This document shows, piece after piece, positions 53,660 to 62,526 of a DNA stretch of 64,000 nt (position 1 is the first letter of the stretch; every line of letters begins with the position of its first letter). Both the position numbers and the translations under genes were made by a program. The notes beneath the pieces are model-generated. The model saw only the letters and a list, made by a program, of their open reading frames with translations. It made no database searches and was not told the origin of the DNA. Origin of the DNA: Flavobacterium sp. IB48 (GTDB taxonomy: Bacteria > Bacteroidota > Bacteroidia > Flavobacteriales > Flavobacteriaceae); NCBI RefSeq assembly GCF_016405855.1, contig NZ_JAEFCA010000001.1, forward strand, positions 1,568,327-1,632,326. Direction: 5' to 3'.

Positions 53660-54040
53660 GTTTTTATTTGTAATTTAGATTGTTATATGAGTATTGCTTT
53701 GTTTTTGGGCACTTTTTATGTGGTTTTTTTTAGTAAGAAAAAGCTTTTTTTGATTGAAAATTTAATAAAAAAAAAATTCGCAGCTTTTTAAGAAGATATC
53801 AAAGGAATCTTTGAATATTTACTAAAACGTTGTAATTTTTCTAATTATCGTCCTTTTTTTTGTTTTATCTAAAAAATGATGATGGCAATTTAATGAGATA
53901 TTTTTTAATTTGAAGTTAAATTTCGGTCAATTAAATTAAAAAAAGTTTTTTTATTTAAACTAAACGTATAAATTTGCTCCTCTACAAGTTAAATATAACT
54001 AAAAAATAAAAATTATTTAAAACTATTAAAATTAAAAAAA
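53660..54040. other. Gene-free region upstream of exbB
   Basis: About 380 very AT-rich bases between divergent genes. TAAATTTG at 53969-53976 fits the -7 consensus and lies 64 bases before exbB; the -33 position holds only a T-run. No repeat family, ORF or RNA signal is visible. Confidence 0.45.
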
Positions 54041-54865
54041 ATGGCAAACGTTAAAGTTAAAAAAGAAAGCACTTCAAATGGCGGAGGAATGATCACTGGA
54101 ATCATTATTGTAGCGTGTATCTTAGTAGGGGTGTTTATTTGGAAAGTAATCATGGGGGATTCTGCGAACTTCGAAGGAGGTAATCCAGAAACAGGACATC
54201 CAATCAATACATTAGGACAAGTATATAAAGGAGGTTTCATCGTACCAGTATTATTAGGTATGTTTTTAATGGTTGTTGTTTTTTCTATTGAAAGATTTAT
54301 TGTTATCGGTAAAGCTGCAGGAAAAACTAACCTTGACAAATTCATGAAAAGCGTTCAAGGTAGTATTAAAGAAGGAAACATCGAAGCTGCTATTGCTTCT
54401 TGCGACAAACAACAAGGTTCAGTTGCAAACGCAATTAAATCAGCTTTAGTAAAATACCAAGATGTTAAAAAAGAAGGATTCAACAGCGAAGAAGCTTCAG
54501 AAGTAATCCACAAAGAAATTGAAGAGGCAACTTCATTAGAAATGCCAATGTTAGAGAAAAACATGACTATTATCTCTACTTTAGTATCTTTAGGTACATT
54601 AGGAGGATTATTAGGAACTGTATCTGGTATGATTAAAGCGTTTGGTGCGTTAGCTTCTGCTGGTACTCCTGACCAAGCTGCTCTTGCAACAGGTATTTCT
54701 GAGGCACTTATCAACACTGCAACAGGTATCTCTACTTCTATCTTAGCAATTATCTCTTACAACTTCTTTACTGCTAAAATTGACGATTTAACTTACTCTA
54801 TCGATGAGGCTGGTACTACAATCGTGAATACTTACAGAAAATTCAGAGGAAGTTTAAGACAATAA
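54041..54865 (+). CDS. exbB: MotA/TolQ/ExbB proton-channel protein
   Basis: ExbB forms the inner-membrane proton channel that powers TonB. The 274-residue protein has an N-terminal helix (about 17-37), a second (about 66-84) and a helix pair after the cytoplasmic loop. The loop ends in LEKNMTIISTLVSLGTLGGLLGTVSGMI, the family signature, followed by SEALINTATGISTSILAIIS. It is the first gene of a co-directional run to the TPR gene. Confidence 0.92.
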   Translation: MANVKVKKESTSNGGGMITGIIIVACILVGVFIWKVIMGDSANFEGGNPETGHPINTLGQVYKGGFIVPVLLGMFLMVVVFSIERFIVIGKAAGKTNLDKFMKSVQGSIKEGNIEAAIASCDKQQGSVANAIKSALVKYQDVKKEGFNSEEASEVIHKEIEEATSLEMPMLEKNMTIISTLVSLGTLGGLLGTVSGMIKAFGALASAGTPDQAALATGISEALINTATGISTSILAIISYNFFTAKIDDLTYSIDEAGTTIVNTYRKFRGSLRQ

Positions 54866-54906
54866 TTAATTTTTGATTTTTTATCAAAAAAATAAAATAA
54901 AAGATA

Positions 54907-55518
54907 ATGGCTAAAATTAAAATGAAAAAGAAGTCTACATCGACAGATATGACTGCGATGTGTGACGTAGCGTTCCTTTTGCTTACGTTCTTTATCTTAA
55001 CCGCTACTGCTAAAGTGCCAGAGGCATTACCTGTAGATATGCCTGCTTCCGTTGCAATAAGTAAACTGCCAGATACCGATTTGGCTATTATTACAATAGG
55101 AAAAGGGAAAGTATTTTTTGACATCAAAGGAAGAGAAGTTCGTAAAAGAACTCTTGAAGGAATGGGTGCAAAATATGGTATTGAATTTTCAGAAGAAGAT
55201 AAAACCAAATTTGCTCTTATGGACGATTTTGGTGTGCCAATTACAGGTTTAAAGCAAATCATTGATATGAAAGCGGCGGATAGAACCAAAGCAAACCAGC
55301 CTGGAATTCCTTTGGATTCATTAGATAATCAATTAAAAGAATGGCTTCTAATCTCTAGAAGAGCTACAATTGATTTGGATGACAAAGAATTGCAGATTGC
55401 GATTAAAGGAGATGCTAAAGAAGAATATCCAAGAATTAGAAAAATTATGGATATTTTGCAAGATCAGAAAATCAATTCCTTTAACTTAGTTACAGGTAAA
55501 AGAGGAAGAGACTTTTAA
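54907..55518 (+). CDS. exbD: Biopolymer transport protein ExbD, first copy
   Basis: This 203-residue protein has one N-terminal helix with the proton-binding Asp in TDMTAMCDVAFLLLTFFIL. A periplasmic domain with an extra loop is typical for Bacteroidota ExbD. It works with ExbB in the proton channel. It lies 41 bases after exbB and 19 bases before a second exbD. Confidence 0.92.
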   Translation: MAKIKMKKKSTSTDMTAMCDVAFLLLTFFILTATAKVPEALPVDMPASVAISKLPDTDLAIITIGKGKVFFDIKGREVRKRTLEGMGAKYGIEFSEEDKTKFALMDDFGVPITGLKQIIDMKAADRTKANQPGIPLDSLDNQLKEWLLISRRATIDLDDKELQIAIKGDAKEEYPRIRKIMDILQDQKINSFNLVTGKRGRDF

Positions 55519-55537
55519 TTAAAAAATATACACTAAG

Positions 55538-56098
55538 ATGGCTGAATTAAATACCGGCGACGGCGGTGGTGGTAAAGGTGGTAAAGTAAGAAGTAAAAAG
55601 CAGAATTCGAAAGTCGATTTAACAGCGATGGTGGATTTGGCATTCTTATTGATTACATTCTTTATGTTAACTACTTCGTTGTCAAAACCTCAATCGATGG
55701 ATTTGTCATTGCCAAATAAAGATGATGATCCAAATAAGAAAACTGAGGATACCAAAGTAGACGAGAATCGTACTATGACAGTAATGTTAGGTGGCGATAA
55801 CAAAATGGTTTACTATATGGGGTTATTGGCAACACCAAAAGTGGGGCCAAAAGATATTGCATATGGTAAAGATGGAATCCGTAGAGAATTGTTAAAACAA
55901 AAGAAAAATGTTTTAGCTTATTCTGCTGCTTTAGGGAAACCTAAAAACGGAATCATTGTGATCATTAAACCAACGAAAAAATCAAATTACCGTAATTTGG
56001 TTGATATCTTGGACGAAATGGCTATCACTGGAGTTGAGACGTATGCAATTGTTCCTGAGTTTACACCAGAAGAAGCAAAAGTGATAGATAAAAAATAA
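55538..56098 (+). CDS. exbD: Biopolymer transport protein ExbD, second copy
   Basis: This 186-residue protein has a glycine-rich cytoplasmic N-terminus (NTGDGGGGKGGKV). One helix holds the conserved Asp in SKVDLTAMVDLAFLLITFFM, and a periplasmic domain follows. It differs clearly from the first copy, so it is not a recent duplicate. Two ExbD in tandem are common in Bacteroidota and may form a mixed dimer in the channel. It precedes tonB by 39 bases. Confidence 0.92.
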   Translation: MAELNTGDGGGGKGGKVRSKKQNSKVDLTAMVDLAFLLITFFMLTTSLSKPQSMDLSLPNKDDDPNKKTEDTKVDENRTMTVMLGGDNKMVYYMGLLATPKVGPKDIAYGKDGIRRELLKQKKNVLAYSAALGKPKNGIIVIIKPTKKSNYRNLVDILDEMAITGVETYAIVPEFTPEEAKVIDKK

Positions 56099-56137
56099 GA
56101 GCAATCTTAAGTTTTGTCGACTTAAAAATCAAGAAGT

Positions 56138-56938
56138 ATGAAATTAGATATTATAAAAAATCAGTGGCTTGATATCGTATTCGAAGGACGTAATAAGATA
56201 TATGGAGCATACGAGCTGAGAAAATCAAACGGAAAAACAACTGTGAAAGCACTTGTTATTGGTTCTCTTATCTTTAGTGCTGCTGTTGCTGCTCCTCTTA
56301 TCGCGAGTTTGTTACCAGACTCAACAGAAGAAGAAGAGGTTAAAGAGGTTAAGATGGCTGCGGTAAAATTGCCTCCTAAAAAAGAGGAAATTAAGCCTAA
56401 CATGCCACCACCACCGCCACCACCACCAAAAGTGGATCAGGTTAAATTCGTTAAACCTGTGGTTGCAAAAGCGGAAGAAGTAACTGAAGACCCACCAAAA
56501 ATTGTTGAATTAAAAGACAAAAAAGTTGGTGCTGAGACTATCAAAGGAGATCCAGATGCAGTTTTAACTGTTGATGAACCAGTTGGAAAAGGACCAGTAG
56601 CAGAGGTGGTACAAGAAGATAACACTGTATATAATACAGCCGGTATCGAAGTAAAACCAGACTTCCCAGGAGGTATTGAGAAATTCTACAAATTCGTAGG
56701 AAACAACTACAAAACTCCAGAAGAAGAAGGTTTAAAAGGTAAAGTTTACGTTACGTTTGTAGTTGAAAAAGACGGGTCATTAACAGATATTAAAGTTTTA
56801 AGAGATATCGGTTATGGTACAGGAGCAGAAGCAATTCGTGTTCTTAAAAAATGTCCAAAATGGACTCCCGGCGAGCAAAATGGTAAAAAAGTTAGGGTAT
56901 TATACTCTCTTCCTATTACTATTCAATCTGCAGAATAA
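56138..56938 (+). CDS. tonB: TonB energy transducer
   Basis: This 266-residue protein begins with a cytoplasmic segment, IVFEGRNKIYGAYELRKSNG, conserved in Bacteroidota TonB, then one helix (about 37-58). A proline stretch (PPPPPPPP) and the C-terminal TonB domain (about 175-264) follow, with KPDFPGGIEKFYKFVGNNYK, VTFVVEKDGSLTDIKVL and VLYSLPITIQ. It passes proton-motive energy to outer-membrane receptors. The stop overlaps the next start by one base. Confidence 0.95.
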   Translation: MKLDIIKNQWLDIVFEGRNKIYGAYELRKSNGKTTVKALVIGSLIFSAAVAAPLIASLLPDSTEEEEVKEVKMAAVKLPPKKEEIKPNMPPPPPPPPKVDQVKFVKPVVAKAEEVTEDPPKIVELKDKKVGAETIKGDPDAVLTVDEPVGKGPVAEVVQEDNTVYNTAGIEVKPDFPGGIEKFYKFVGNNYKTPEEEGLKGKVYVTFVVEKDGSLTDIKVLRDIGYGTGAEAIRVLKKCPKWTPGEQNGKKVRVLYSLPITIQSAE

Positions 56939-57168
56939 TGTTAAAAGATATGCTTAATAATATTCAGAAGAAATCGCTCAAAGAGCGATTTCTTCTTGTT
57001 TTAGGAATACTGTTTTTTTTAATATATCTTGTACTCGGTTTAATGATTATGTTTTGGGAAAAACTTCCACTTAACATGGAACCGAAATATAGATATGCCT
57101 TTGGTGGATTACTGATTGTATATTCTGGAATAAGATTTTTAAGATTAATTAATTCAAAAGAAGAATAA
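56938..57168 (+). CDS. Small membrane protein in the TonB operon
   Basis: This 76-residue protein has two hydrophobic segments (about 19-40 and 50-68). Its start overlaps the tonB stop by one base, and the PstS-like gene follows two bases after its stop. No family is named, but translational coupling to both neighbours supports a role in the same envelope system. Confidence 0.7.
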   Translation: MLKDMLNNIQKKSLKERFLLVLGILFFLIYLVLGLMIMFWEKLPLNMEPKYRYAFGGLLIVYSGIRFLRLINSKEE

Positions 57169-57170
57169 TT

Positions 57171-58094
57171 ATGTTGAAATATAGTAAGGCTTTAGGTTTG
57201 GTTGTTTTTGTCTTTTTGTTTGCCATGTGCAACCAAAAAAGCAAAAGTGAAACTGAAAAAGAAACCATTTTAAAAGGATCACTTGATATTGCGGTTGATG
57301 AGACGGTAGAGCAAATTGTAGACGATCAGGTTGCTGTTTTTGAAGGTACTTACTATGATGCAAAAATTACAGTAAAACCAAAATCTGAAGCTGAAGTAAT
57401 TAATGATTTATTAAATCAAAAAGCTAAAGTTGCAATTACAACGCGAGATTTGACTCCTGAAGAAATTGCTCGCTTTGACAAAAGCAAAATTAAACCAAGA
57501 GTAACTCCTTTTGCTCATGATGCTATTGCTTTTATTTCTAATAAAAACAATAATGATACATTAATTGCGTTGAAAAGTGTGATTGATTTCATGCAGGGTA
57601 AAACGGATGGCAAAATTAAAGGCCTTGTTTTCGATAATCCTAATTCAAGCACGGTTCGTTACATGAAAGAATTAGCGAAAGTGAATGAAATACCTAAATC
57701 TGGTGTTTTCTCATTTAAAACAAATAATGAAGTGATCAAATTTGTTTCTGAAAACGACGGTATGATTGGTGTTATTGGCGTTAATTGGTTTTATCAGCCA
57801 ACACCTGATATGAAAGAGACAATTAATAAAATAAATGTCCTTTATGTTAAAGGTTTGGATAGTAATGAATATTATAGTCCTACCCAAAACGACTTAGAAA
57901 TAGGGAAATATCCTTTGGCACGTGATTTGTTTATTGTCAATTGTCAAGGTTATTCTGGACTAGGAATGGGCTTTGCTTCATTCATTGCTGGAGATATTGG
58001 ACAACGCATAGTTTTGAAATCAGGATTGTTGCCATACAAAACTCCAGGACGAAAACTGAAAATTAGAAGTGAAATTATAAAAGATAAAGAATAA
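57171..58094 (+). CDS. PstS-like phosphate-binding lipoprotein
   Basis: This 307-residue lipoprotein (signal ending in Cys20, FAMC) resembles the substrate-binding part of phosphate ABC transporters. It has DIAVDETVEQIVDDQVAVFE, AITTRDLTPEEI, then DAIAFISNKNN and VFDNPNSSTVRYMKEL. No permease or ATPase genes are nearby, so it may act on its own or with TonB-linked uptake. It is tightly packed between the small membrane protein and the TPR gene. Confidence 0.82.
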   Translation: MLKYSKALGLVVFVFLFAMCNQKSKSETEKETILKGSLDIAVDETVEQIVDDQVAVFEGTYYDAKITVKPKSEAEVINDLLNQKAKVAITTRDLTPEEIARFDKSKIKPRVTPFAHDAIAFISNKNNNDTLIALKSVIDFMQGKTDGKIKGLVFDNPNSSTVRYMKELAKVNEIPKSGVFSFKTNNEVIKFVSENDGMIGVIGVNWFYQPTPDMKETINKINVLYVKGLDSNEYYSPTQNDLEIGKYPLARDLFIVNCQGYSGLGMGFASFIAGDIGQRIVLKSGLLPYKTPGRKLKIRSEIIKDKE

Positions 58095-58110
58095 ATTAAT
58101 TACAATAAAG

Positions 58111-59778
58111 ATGAATAAATTTAAAATTTTTAGTCTTGCATTAGTTGTGTCGGCTACGGCAACTAAAGCGCAGGATATCAACCAAGCAAAGAAGGCAATC
58201 GATGCTGAACAATTTGACAAGGCAAAAACTATCCTTAAATCAATCATCAAAGCTAAACCTTCAGACGGTGAAGCAAATTTTGTTTTAGGAAATGTTTATT
58301 TGAATCAATCTGTTATCGATTCTGCAAAAATCTATTACAATAATGGATTACAAGCTTCAGACAAGAAAAACTTAAGCTATATTGGTTTGGGTCAATTAGA
58401 TCTTGATGCTAAAAACACAGCTGCAGCTCAAGCTAATTTTACTTTAGCGACTAAAGACATGAAGAAAAAGGATGTAAATGAATTTATTTACATTGCTAGA
58501 GCTTACATGAATTCTGATAATCCAGACTATAAAAGTGCAACTGATATTTTAAAAAGAGCTTTATTAGTTGATCCTCAAAATGCACAAGCATTATTGGCTA
58601 TTGGAGATGCGTACTATGGAGCAAACAATCAAAATGATGCTTACAAAGCTTATCGTGATGCTTTTACAGCTGATAATACTTTATTGAGAGCAAAAATGCA
58701 ATTAGGAGTTTTATTAAAAGGTGCTAAATCTTATGATGAAGCAATTAAATCTTTTAATGAGGTTATCGCTTTAGATGCAAACTACGGACCAGTTTACAGA
58801 GAGCTTGCTGAAACATATTACAAATGGGCAAGAAACAAACCTTCTACAGCTAAAGTTAACTTGCAAAATGCAATTACAAACTATGAGAAGTATTTAAGTT
58901 TGACAGATTACTCTCTTGATTCTAAAATGCGTCATGCAGATTTCTTGATCTTGGTTAAAGATTACAAACAATTAGAAACTGTTGCAAACAAAATGATTGC
59001 TCAGGATAAAGTAAATCCTAGAATTTACAGATATTTAGGATATGCTGCTTACGAAAACGGAAATGTTGATGTTGCTATTAAATCTATCGAAGATTTTATT
59101 AAAGCTCCAGGAAACAAAGTTATCGGAAGAGACTACTACTACCTAGGTTTGGCTAAAATTAAAAAAGGAACTGCTGCTGATGGTACAGTAGATCAAGCTG
59201 CTTTTGATTCAGGTTTGGCTGATATTAAAAAAGCGGTTGAATTAGAGCCTTTAGTAGTAGAAGAATTTGCAGATTTTGGAAAAGAATTATTCAGTAAAAA
59301 ACAGTATGCGCAAGCTGCAGCTATTTTTGAACTTGGAGCAAGTAATCCAGAATCTAAAAATTATTTAGATGACAGTGTTTATTATGGAATTTCTTTATAC
59401 TATGGTAATGCTAGTAAACCAAAAGAAAGCCGTGATGCTGTTGCTTTAGGAAAAGCAGATGCAGTTTTTGATAAAATTTTAACTACTGCTCCTAGTTATG
59501 ATGAAGCATACTTGTACAAAGCTAGAATCAACTCTTTATTAGACAAAGATGATTTGATCATTAAAAACTACGAAGAGTATGTTGCTAAAATTTCTGCAAA
59601 AGGCGCTGAAGAAGTAGCTAAGCCAGCTGTAGCTAAGAAATTTGTTGAAGCTTACAATGGTATTGCTGCTGCTTATGCTAACACAGATAAAGCTAAAGCT
59701 ATTGAGTATTTCAATAAAACTTTAGTATTAGATCCAGCAAACTCATATGCGACACAATCTATAAAAGCTTTAAAATAA
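58111..59778 (+). CDS. Secreted tetratricopeptide-repeat protein
   Basis: This 555-residue protein starts with a signal peptide (about 1-20). Helical TPR units run along the whole length, visible as AKAKPSDGEANFVLGNVYLN, DPQNAQALLAIGDAYYGANN and DANYGPVYRELAETYYKWAR. It is probably a periplasmic or outer-membrane scaffold. As the last gene of the exbB-to-TPR run it may organise partners of the TonB machinery, but this is inference. A terminator follows. Confidence 0.85.
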   Translation: MNKFKIFSLALVVSATATKAQDINQAKKAIDAEQFDKAKTILKSIIKAKPSDGEANFVLGNVYLNQSVIDSAKIYYNNGLQASDKKNLSYIGLGQLDLDAKNTAAAQANFTLATKDMKKKDVNEFIYIARAYMNSDNPDYKSATDILKRALLVDPQNAQALLAIGDAYYGANNQNDAYKAYRDAFTADNTLLRAKMQLGVLLKGAKSYDEAIKSFNEVIALDANYGPVYRELAETYYKWARNKPSTAKVNLQNAITNYEKYLSLTDYSLDSKMRHADFLILVKDYKQLETVANKMIAQDKVNPRIYRYLGYAAYENGNVDVAIKSIEDFIKAPGNKVIGRDYYYLGLAKIKKGTAADGTVDQAAFDSGLADIKKAVELEPLVVEEFADFGKELFSKKQYAQAAAIFELGASNPESKNYLDDSVYYGISLYYGNASKPKESRDAVALGKADAVFDKILTTAPSYDEAYLYKARINSLLDKDDLIIKNYEEYVAKISAKGAEEVAKPAVAKKFVEAYNGIAAAYANTDKAKAIEYFNKTLVLDPANSYATQSIKALK

Positions 59779-59801
59779 TTAGAGGATTTTAAGGAATATA
59801 T

Positions 59802-59836
59802 AAAAACCGATAGTTCAAAAAACTATCGGTTTTTTT
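59802..59836 (+). terminator. Terminator of the TonB operon
   Basis: AAAAACCGATAGTT (59802-59815) pairs exactly with AACTATCGGTTTTT (59821-59834), continuing into a T-run. The queE promoter starts inside that T-run. Confidence 0.9.
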
Positions 59837-59862
59837 GTTCCGTATATTATTGACTATCTTTG
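59834..59862 (+). promoter_or_regulatory. Promoter of queE
   Basis: TTTG (59834-59837), a 17-base spacer and TATCTTTG (59855-59862) match the Bacteroidota consensus exactly. It begins at the end of the preceding terminator. Confidence 0.7.
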
Positions 59863-59880
59863 CACTCTTAAAATATTAAA

Positions 59881-60513
59881 ATGTTACCAAAAGAAATACA
59901 ATTAGAAGTAAATAAAGGAGCAATGCTTCCTTTGATGGAAGAGTTTTATACCATTCAAGGAGAAGGTTCTCATACGGGACGAGCTGCTTATTTTATTAGA
60001 ATTGGAGGATGTGATGTGGGATGCCATTGGTGCGATGTAAAAGAAAGCTGGAATGCTGAGCTTCATCCGCCAACAAGTGTAGATTTAATTGTAGAGAATG
60101 CTGCGAAGTATGCTGATACAGTTGTTGTAACTGGTGGAGAGCCTTTATCTTGGGATATGACGCTTTTGACAAAACGTTTAAAAGAAAAAAATCTAAAGGT
60201 ACATATTGAAACTTCTGGAGCTTTTCCATTGTCGGGAACTTGGGACTGGATTTGTCTTTCGCCAAAAAAGAATAAGTTGCCTACTCAAACAGTATATGAT
60301 AATGCGCACGAATTAAAAGTGATTATCTATAACAAACACGATTTTATTTTTGCAGAAGAACAAGCAGAATTAGTAAATGATAATGCGATTTTATTCTTGC
60401 AACCAGAATGGAGTAAAAAAGAAGAAATGACTCCGCTGATTGTTGATTATGTTATGAATAATCCAAAATGGAGAGTTTCATTACAAACGCATAAATATCT
60501 TAATATTCCATAA
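59881..60513 (+). CDS. queE: 7-Carboxy-7-deazaguanine synthase
   Basis: QueE is a radical SAM enzyme that makes the deazaguanine ring of queuosine. The 210-residue protein has the cluster motif Cys44-x3-Cys48-x2-Cys51 in IGGCDVGCHWCDVKESW and the block FYTIQGEGSHTGRAAYFIR before it. VVTGGEPLSWDM is the GGE motif. queA for a later step lies at 33.5 kb. Its own promoter and terminator make it a single-gene unit. Confidence 0.95.
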   Translation: MLPKEIQLEVNKGAMLPLMEEFYTIQGEGSHTGRAAYFIRIGGCDVGCHWCDVKESWNAELHPPTSVDLIVENAAKYADTVVVTGGEPLSWDMTLLTKRLKEKNLKVHIETSGAFPLSGTWDWICLSPKKNKLPTQTVYDNAHELKVIIYNKHDFIFAEEQAELVNDNAILFLQPEWSKKEEMTPLIVDYVMNNPKWRVSLQTHKYLNIP

Positions 60514-60520
60514 AACAAAA

Positions 60521-60547
60521 AATCTCTTCACGCGAAGAGATTTTTTT
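60521..60547 (+). terminator. Terminator of queE
   Basis: AATCTCTTC (60521-60529) pairs with GAAGAGATT (60534-60542) around ACGC, followed by a T-run. Confidence 0.85.
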
Positions 60548-60588
60548 GTTTTTATAAGTATACAACTGTGTAAAAAGTAAACATTCGA

Positions 60589-61134
60589 TTACTTCCAGTT
60601 TTTGTATTTTTTTAAAGCTATAATATGTGCTAAGTGATGATTTCCATGCCAAGCATACATTCCAATAATTTTTTTGAGTTTGTTTTCTGAATTATCTGCA
60701 GGATGTATAAAAGTTTTTTCTAAATCAGATTCAGATAAATTTCTCATAATATAGCCCAATCGAAAGTGAAGTCCCTTTAATAAATCTAGTGTTGGTTGAA
60801 TAGGCATTGTCAAATTGTCGTTTAATTCAGACCAAAGAACTTCATCATAAGCTTTAATAACGGGATTGTTTTCGGTTAATGTCCATTTAATTCTGACGTA
60901 AAAGTTCATGTGGCTTTCGGCACAATGATGAATGACTTGCCTTACGGTCCAACCGCCAGGACGATATGGGGTGTCTAATTGTTCGTCGGTTAAGTGAATA
61001 GTTTCTTTTGCTAATCTTTCTGGAAGAGTTTCAATTTCTTTAATTTTTTCAGATAGATATTCTTTTGTGTAATCTTGAGGGATAATAAATTTTCCAATAG
61101 GATATTTTAACTTCTCTAAATCTAATTCTTTCAT
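60589..61134 (-). CDS. DinB/YfiT-like putative metal-dependent hydrolase
   Basis: This 181-residue helical protein carries the DinB-superfamily metal ligands: His in WTVRQVIHHCAESH (69, 70, 75) and later HGNHHLAH (about 163-170). It starts LKYPIGKFI, typical of the YfiT branch, related to bacillithiol transferases. The thiol cofactor in this organism is unknown. It follows the methyltransferase gene by 18 bases on the same strand. Confidence 0.85.
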   Translation of the reverse strand: MKELDLEKLKYPIGKFIIPQDYTKEYLSEKIKEIETLPERLAKETIHLTDEQLDTPYRPGGWTVRQVIHHCAESHMNFYVRIKWTLTENNPVIKAYDEVLWSELNDNLTMPIQPTLDLLKGLHFRLGYIMRNLSESDLEKTFIHPADNSENKLKKIIGMYAWHGNHHLAHIIALKKYKNWK

Positions 61135-61152
61135 GGTTTTTTATGGTTTGTT

Positions 61153-61860
61153 TTAAATTGAAAGCTTAGCTAAATAATCATAATGTTCACCTTCAAGGAC
61201 TAGTTCACAATTTAAACCATTAGCAATTGCTGCATTTTGAAGCGTATTATAATCCAAATACAACCAGTCAAAAGATTCTTCCTTCTCTCCTTTGTAACTA
61301 ATATTAAAAACTAATTCACCGTAATAATCGTTCTCAGACGGAATCCATTTGCCGCCGTCTTCATCTTCATCAAACATATAAATGATGTCGGAGCTGTCAA
61401 TTAAAATTTGTCCGCCAGGATTTAAAAGAGATTTTAATTTAGATAAGTATTTGTTGCAGTTTTTTAACTGGCCAAAAATACCTGTGCCATTCATTAAGAG
61501 CAGGATCGTGTCAAATTTTTCTCCTTCAAAATCTAAAACATTTTCAACTTTAGCATTTTTTATTCCTCTAAGGCGACAGGTTTCAATTGCTTTTTTTGAA
61601 ATATCAATAGCGGTTACTTCTAAATTGCGTTCATTTTGTAGCGATAAAGTATGGCTTCCCGCGCCACATCCTACATCTAATATTTTTCCTTTAGCCAATT
61701 GTAAAGCTTTTTGCTCAATTTTAGGCATTTCGTTATAAGTGCGGAAAAGATATTCAACACTCATTTCGTCTTCTTCAGAGATTGAAGTTTCGGTGATAAT
61801 GTCTTCAGGTGAGTTTTTGGTGTAAAAATCAAATATCGCCTTCCCAAAAAGATCTTTCAT
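61153..61860 (-). CDS. Class I SAM-dependent methyltransferase
   Basis: This 235-residue protein has motif I in KILDVGCGAGSHTLSL and motif II/III in TILLLMNGTGIFGQLKNCNK and LLNPGGQILIDSSD, all typical of class I methyltransferases. The methyl acceptor cannot be told. It leads the DinB/YfiT-like gene and diverges from the YkgJ-type gene across 72 bases that contain an imperfect inverted repeat of AGTTTCAAGTT type. Confidence 0.88.
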   Translation of the reverse strand: MKDLFGKAIFDFYTKNSPEDIITETSISEEDEMSVEYLFRTYNEMPKIEQKALQLAKGKILDVGCGAGSHTLSLQNERNLEVTAIDISKKAIETCRLRGIKNAKVENVLDFEGEKFDTILLLMNGTGIFGQLKNCNKYLSKLKSLLNPGGQILIDSSDIIYMFDEDEDGGKWIPSENDYYGELVFNISYKGEKEESFDWLYLDYNTLQNAAIANGLNCELVLEGEHYDYLAKLSI

Positions 61861-61932
61861 TGTTTTAGTTCAAAGTTTAAGGTTTCAAGTTCAAAGTTGT
61901 TTAATTTTGCAAATCAACTTTAAACAGTAAAC

Positions 61933-62427
61933 TTGAAACAGATTTTAAATAACTTAAGTAAGTTAGCCAAAGATAAGCATAACGAGAATAAAAAGTATTT
62001 CGATAAGCTTAAAAAGAAACCGCCTAAAAATTTAGATTACATTATGCAAGATTTGCACGATGCTGAATTTAAAAGAACGGATTGCTTAAAGTGCGCTAAT
62101 TGCTGTAAAACAACAGGACCATTATTTACTTTGGCAGATATTGAGCGAATTTCAAAACATTTTAGACAAAAGCCGCAACAGTTTATCGATCAGTATTTAC
62201 GAATTGATGAGGATAAAGATTATGTTTTGCAAAGCGTTCCATGTACATTTTTGGATAACGAAAACTATTGTATGATTTATGATGTTCGCCCAAAAGCTTG
62301 TAGAGAGTTTCCTCATACAGATCGAAACAAATTTTACCAGATTTCAAACTTAACTTTGAAAAATGTCGAAATATGTCCAGCGGCATTTAATATTGTAGAA
62401 GAAATGAAAAAGAAATTGCCATTATAG
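61933..62427 (+). CDS. YkgJ family cysteine-cluster protein
   Basis: This 164-residue protein has a metal or Fe-S cluster motif CLKCANCCKTTGPLF, then CTFLDNENYCMIYDVRPKAC. The start is a TTG at 61933: an in-frame stop lies four codons upstream, and the next ATG would remove the conserved KLAKDKHNENKKYFDKLKKK. The function is not established, possibly oxidative or radical chemistry. It is a small stand-alone gene before the permease. Confidence 0.88.
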   Translation: MKQILNNLSKLAKDKHNENKKYFDKLKKKPPKNLDYIMQDLHDAEFKRTDCLKCANCCKTTGPLFTLADIERISKHFRQKPQQFIDQYLRIDEDKDYVLQSVPCTFLDNENYCMIYDVRPKACREFPHTDRNKFYQISNLTLKNVEICPAAFNIVEEMKKKLPL

Positions 62428-62526
62428 ATAAAAACAAGTAATTGTTTCTGAGAATATATTGATTTCCTTTTTTAAGGTGTATTTTTGGGAAAGGAATAAT
62501 TAAACAACATAAAGAAAACTCGTAAT

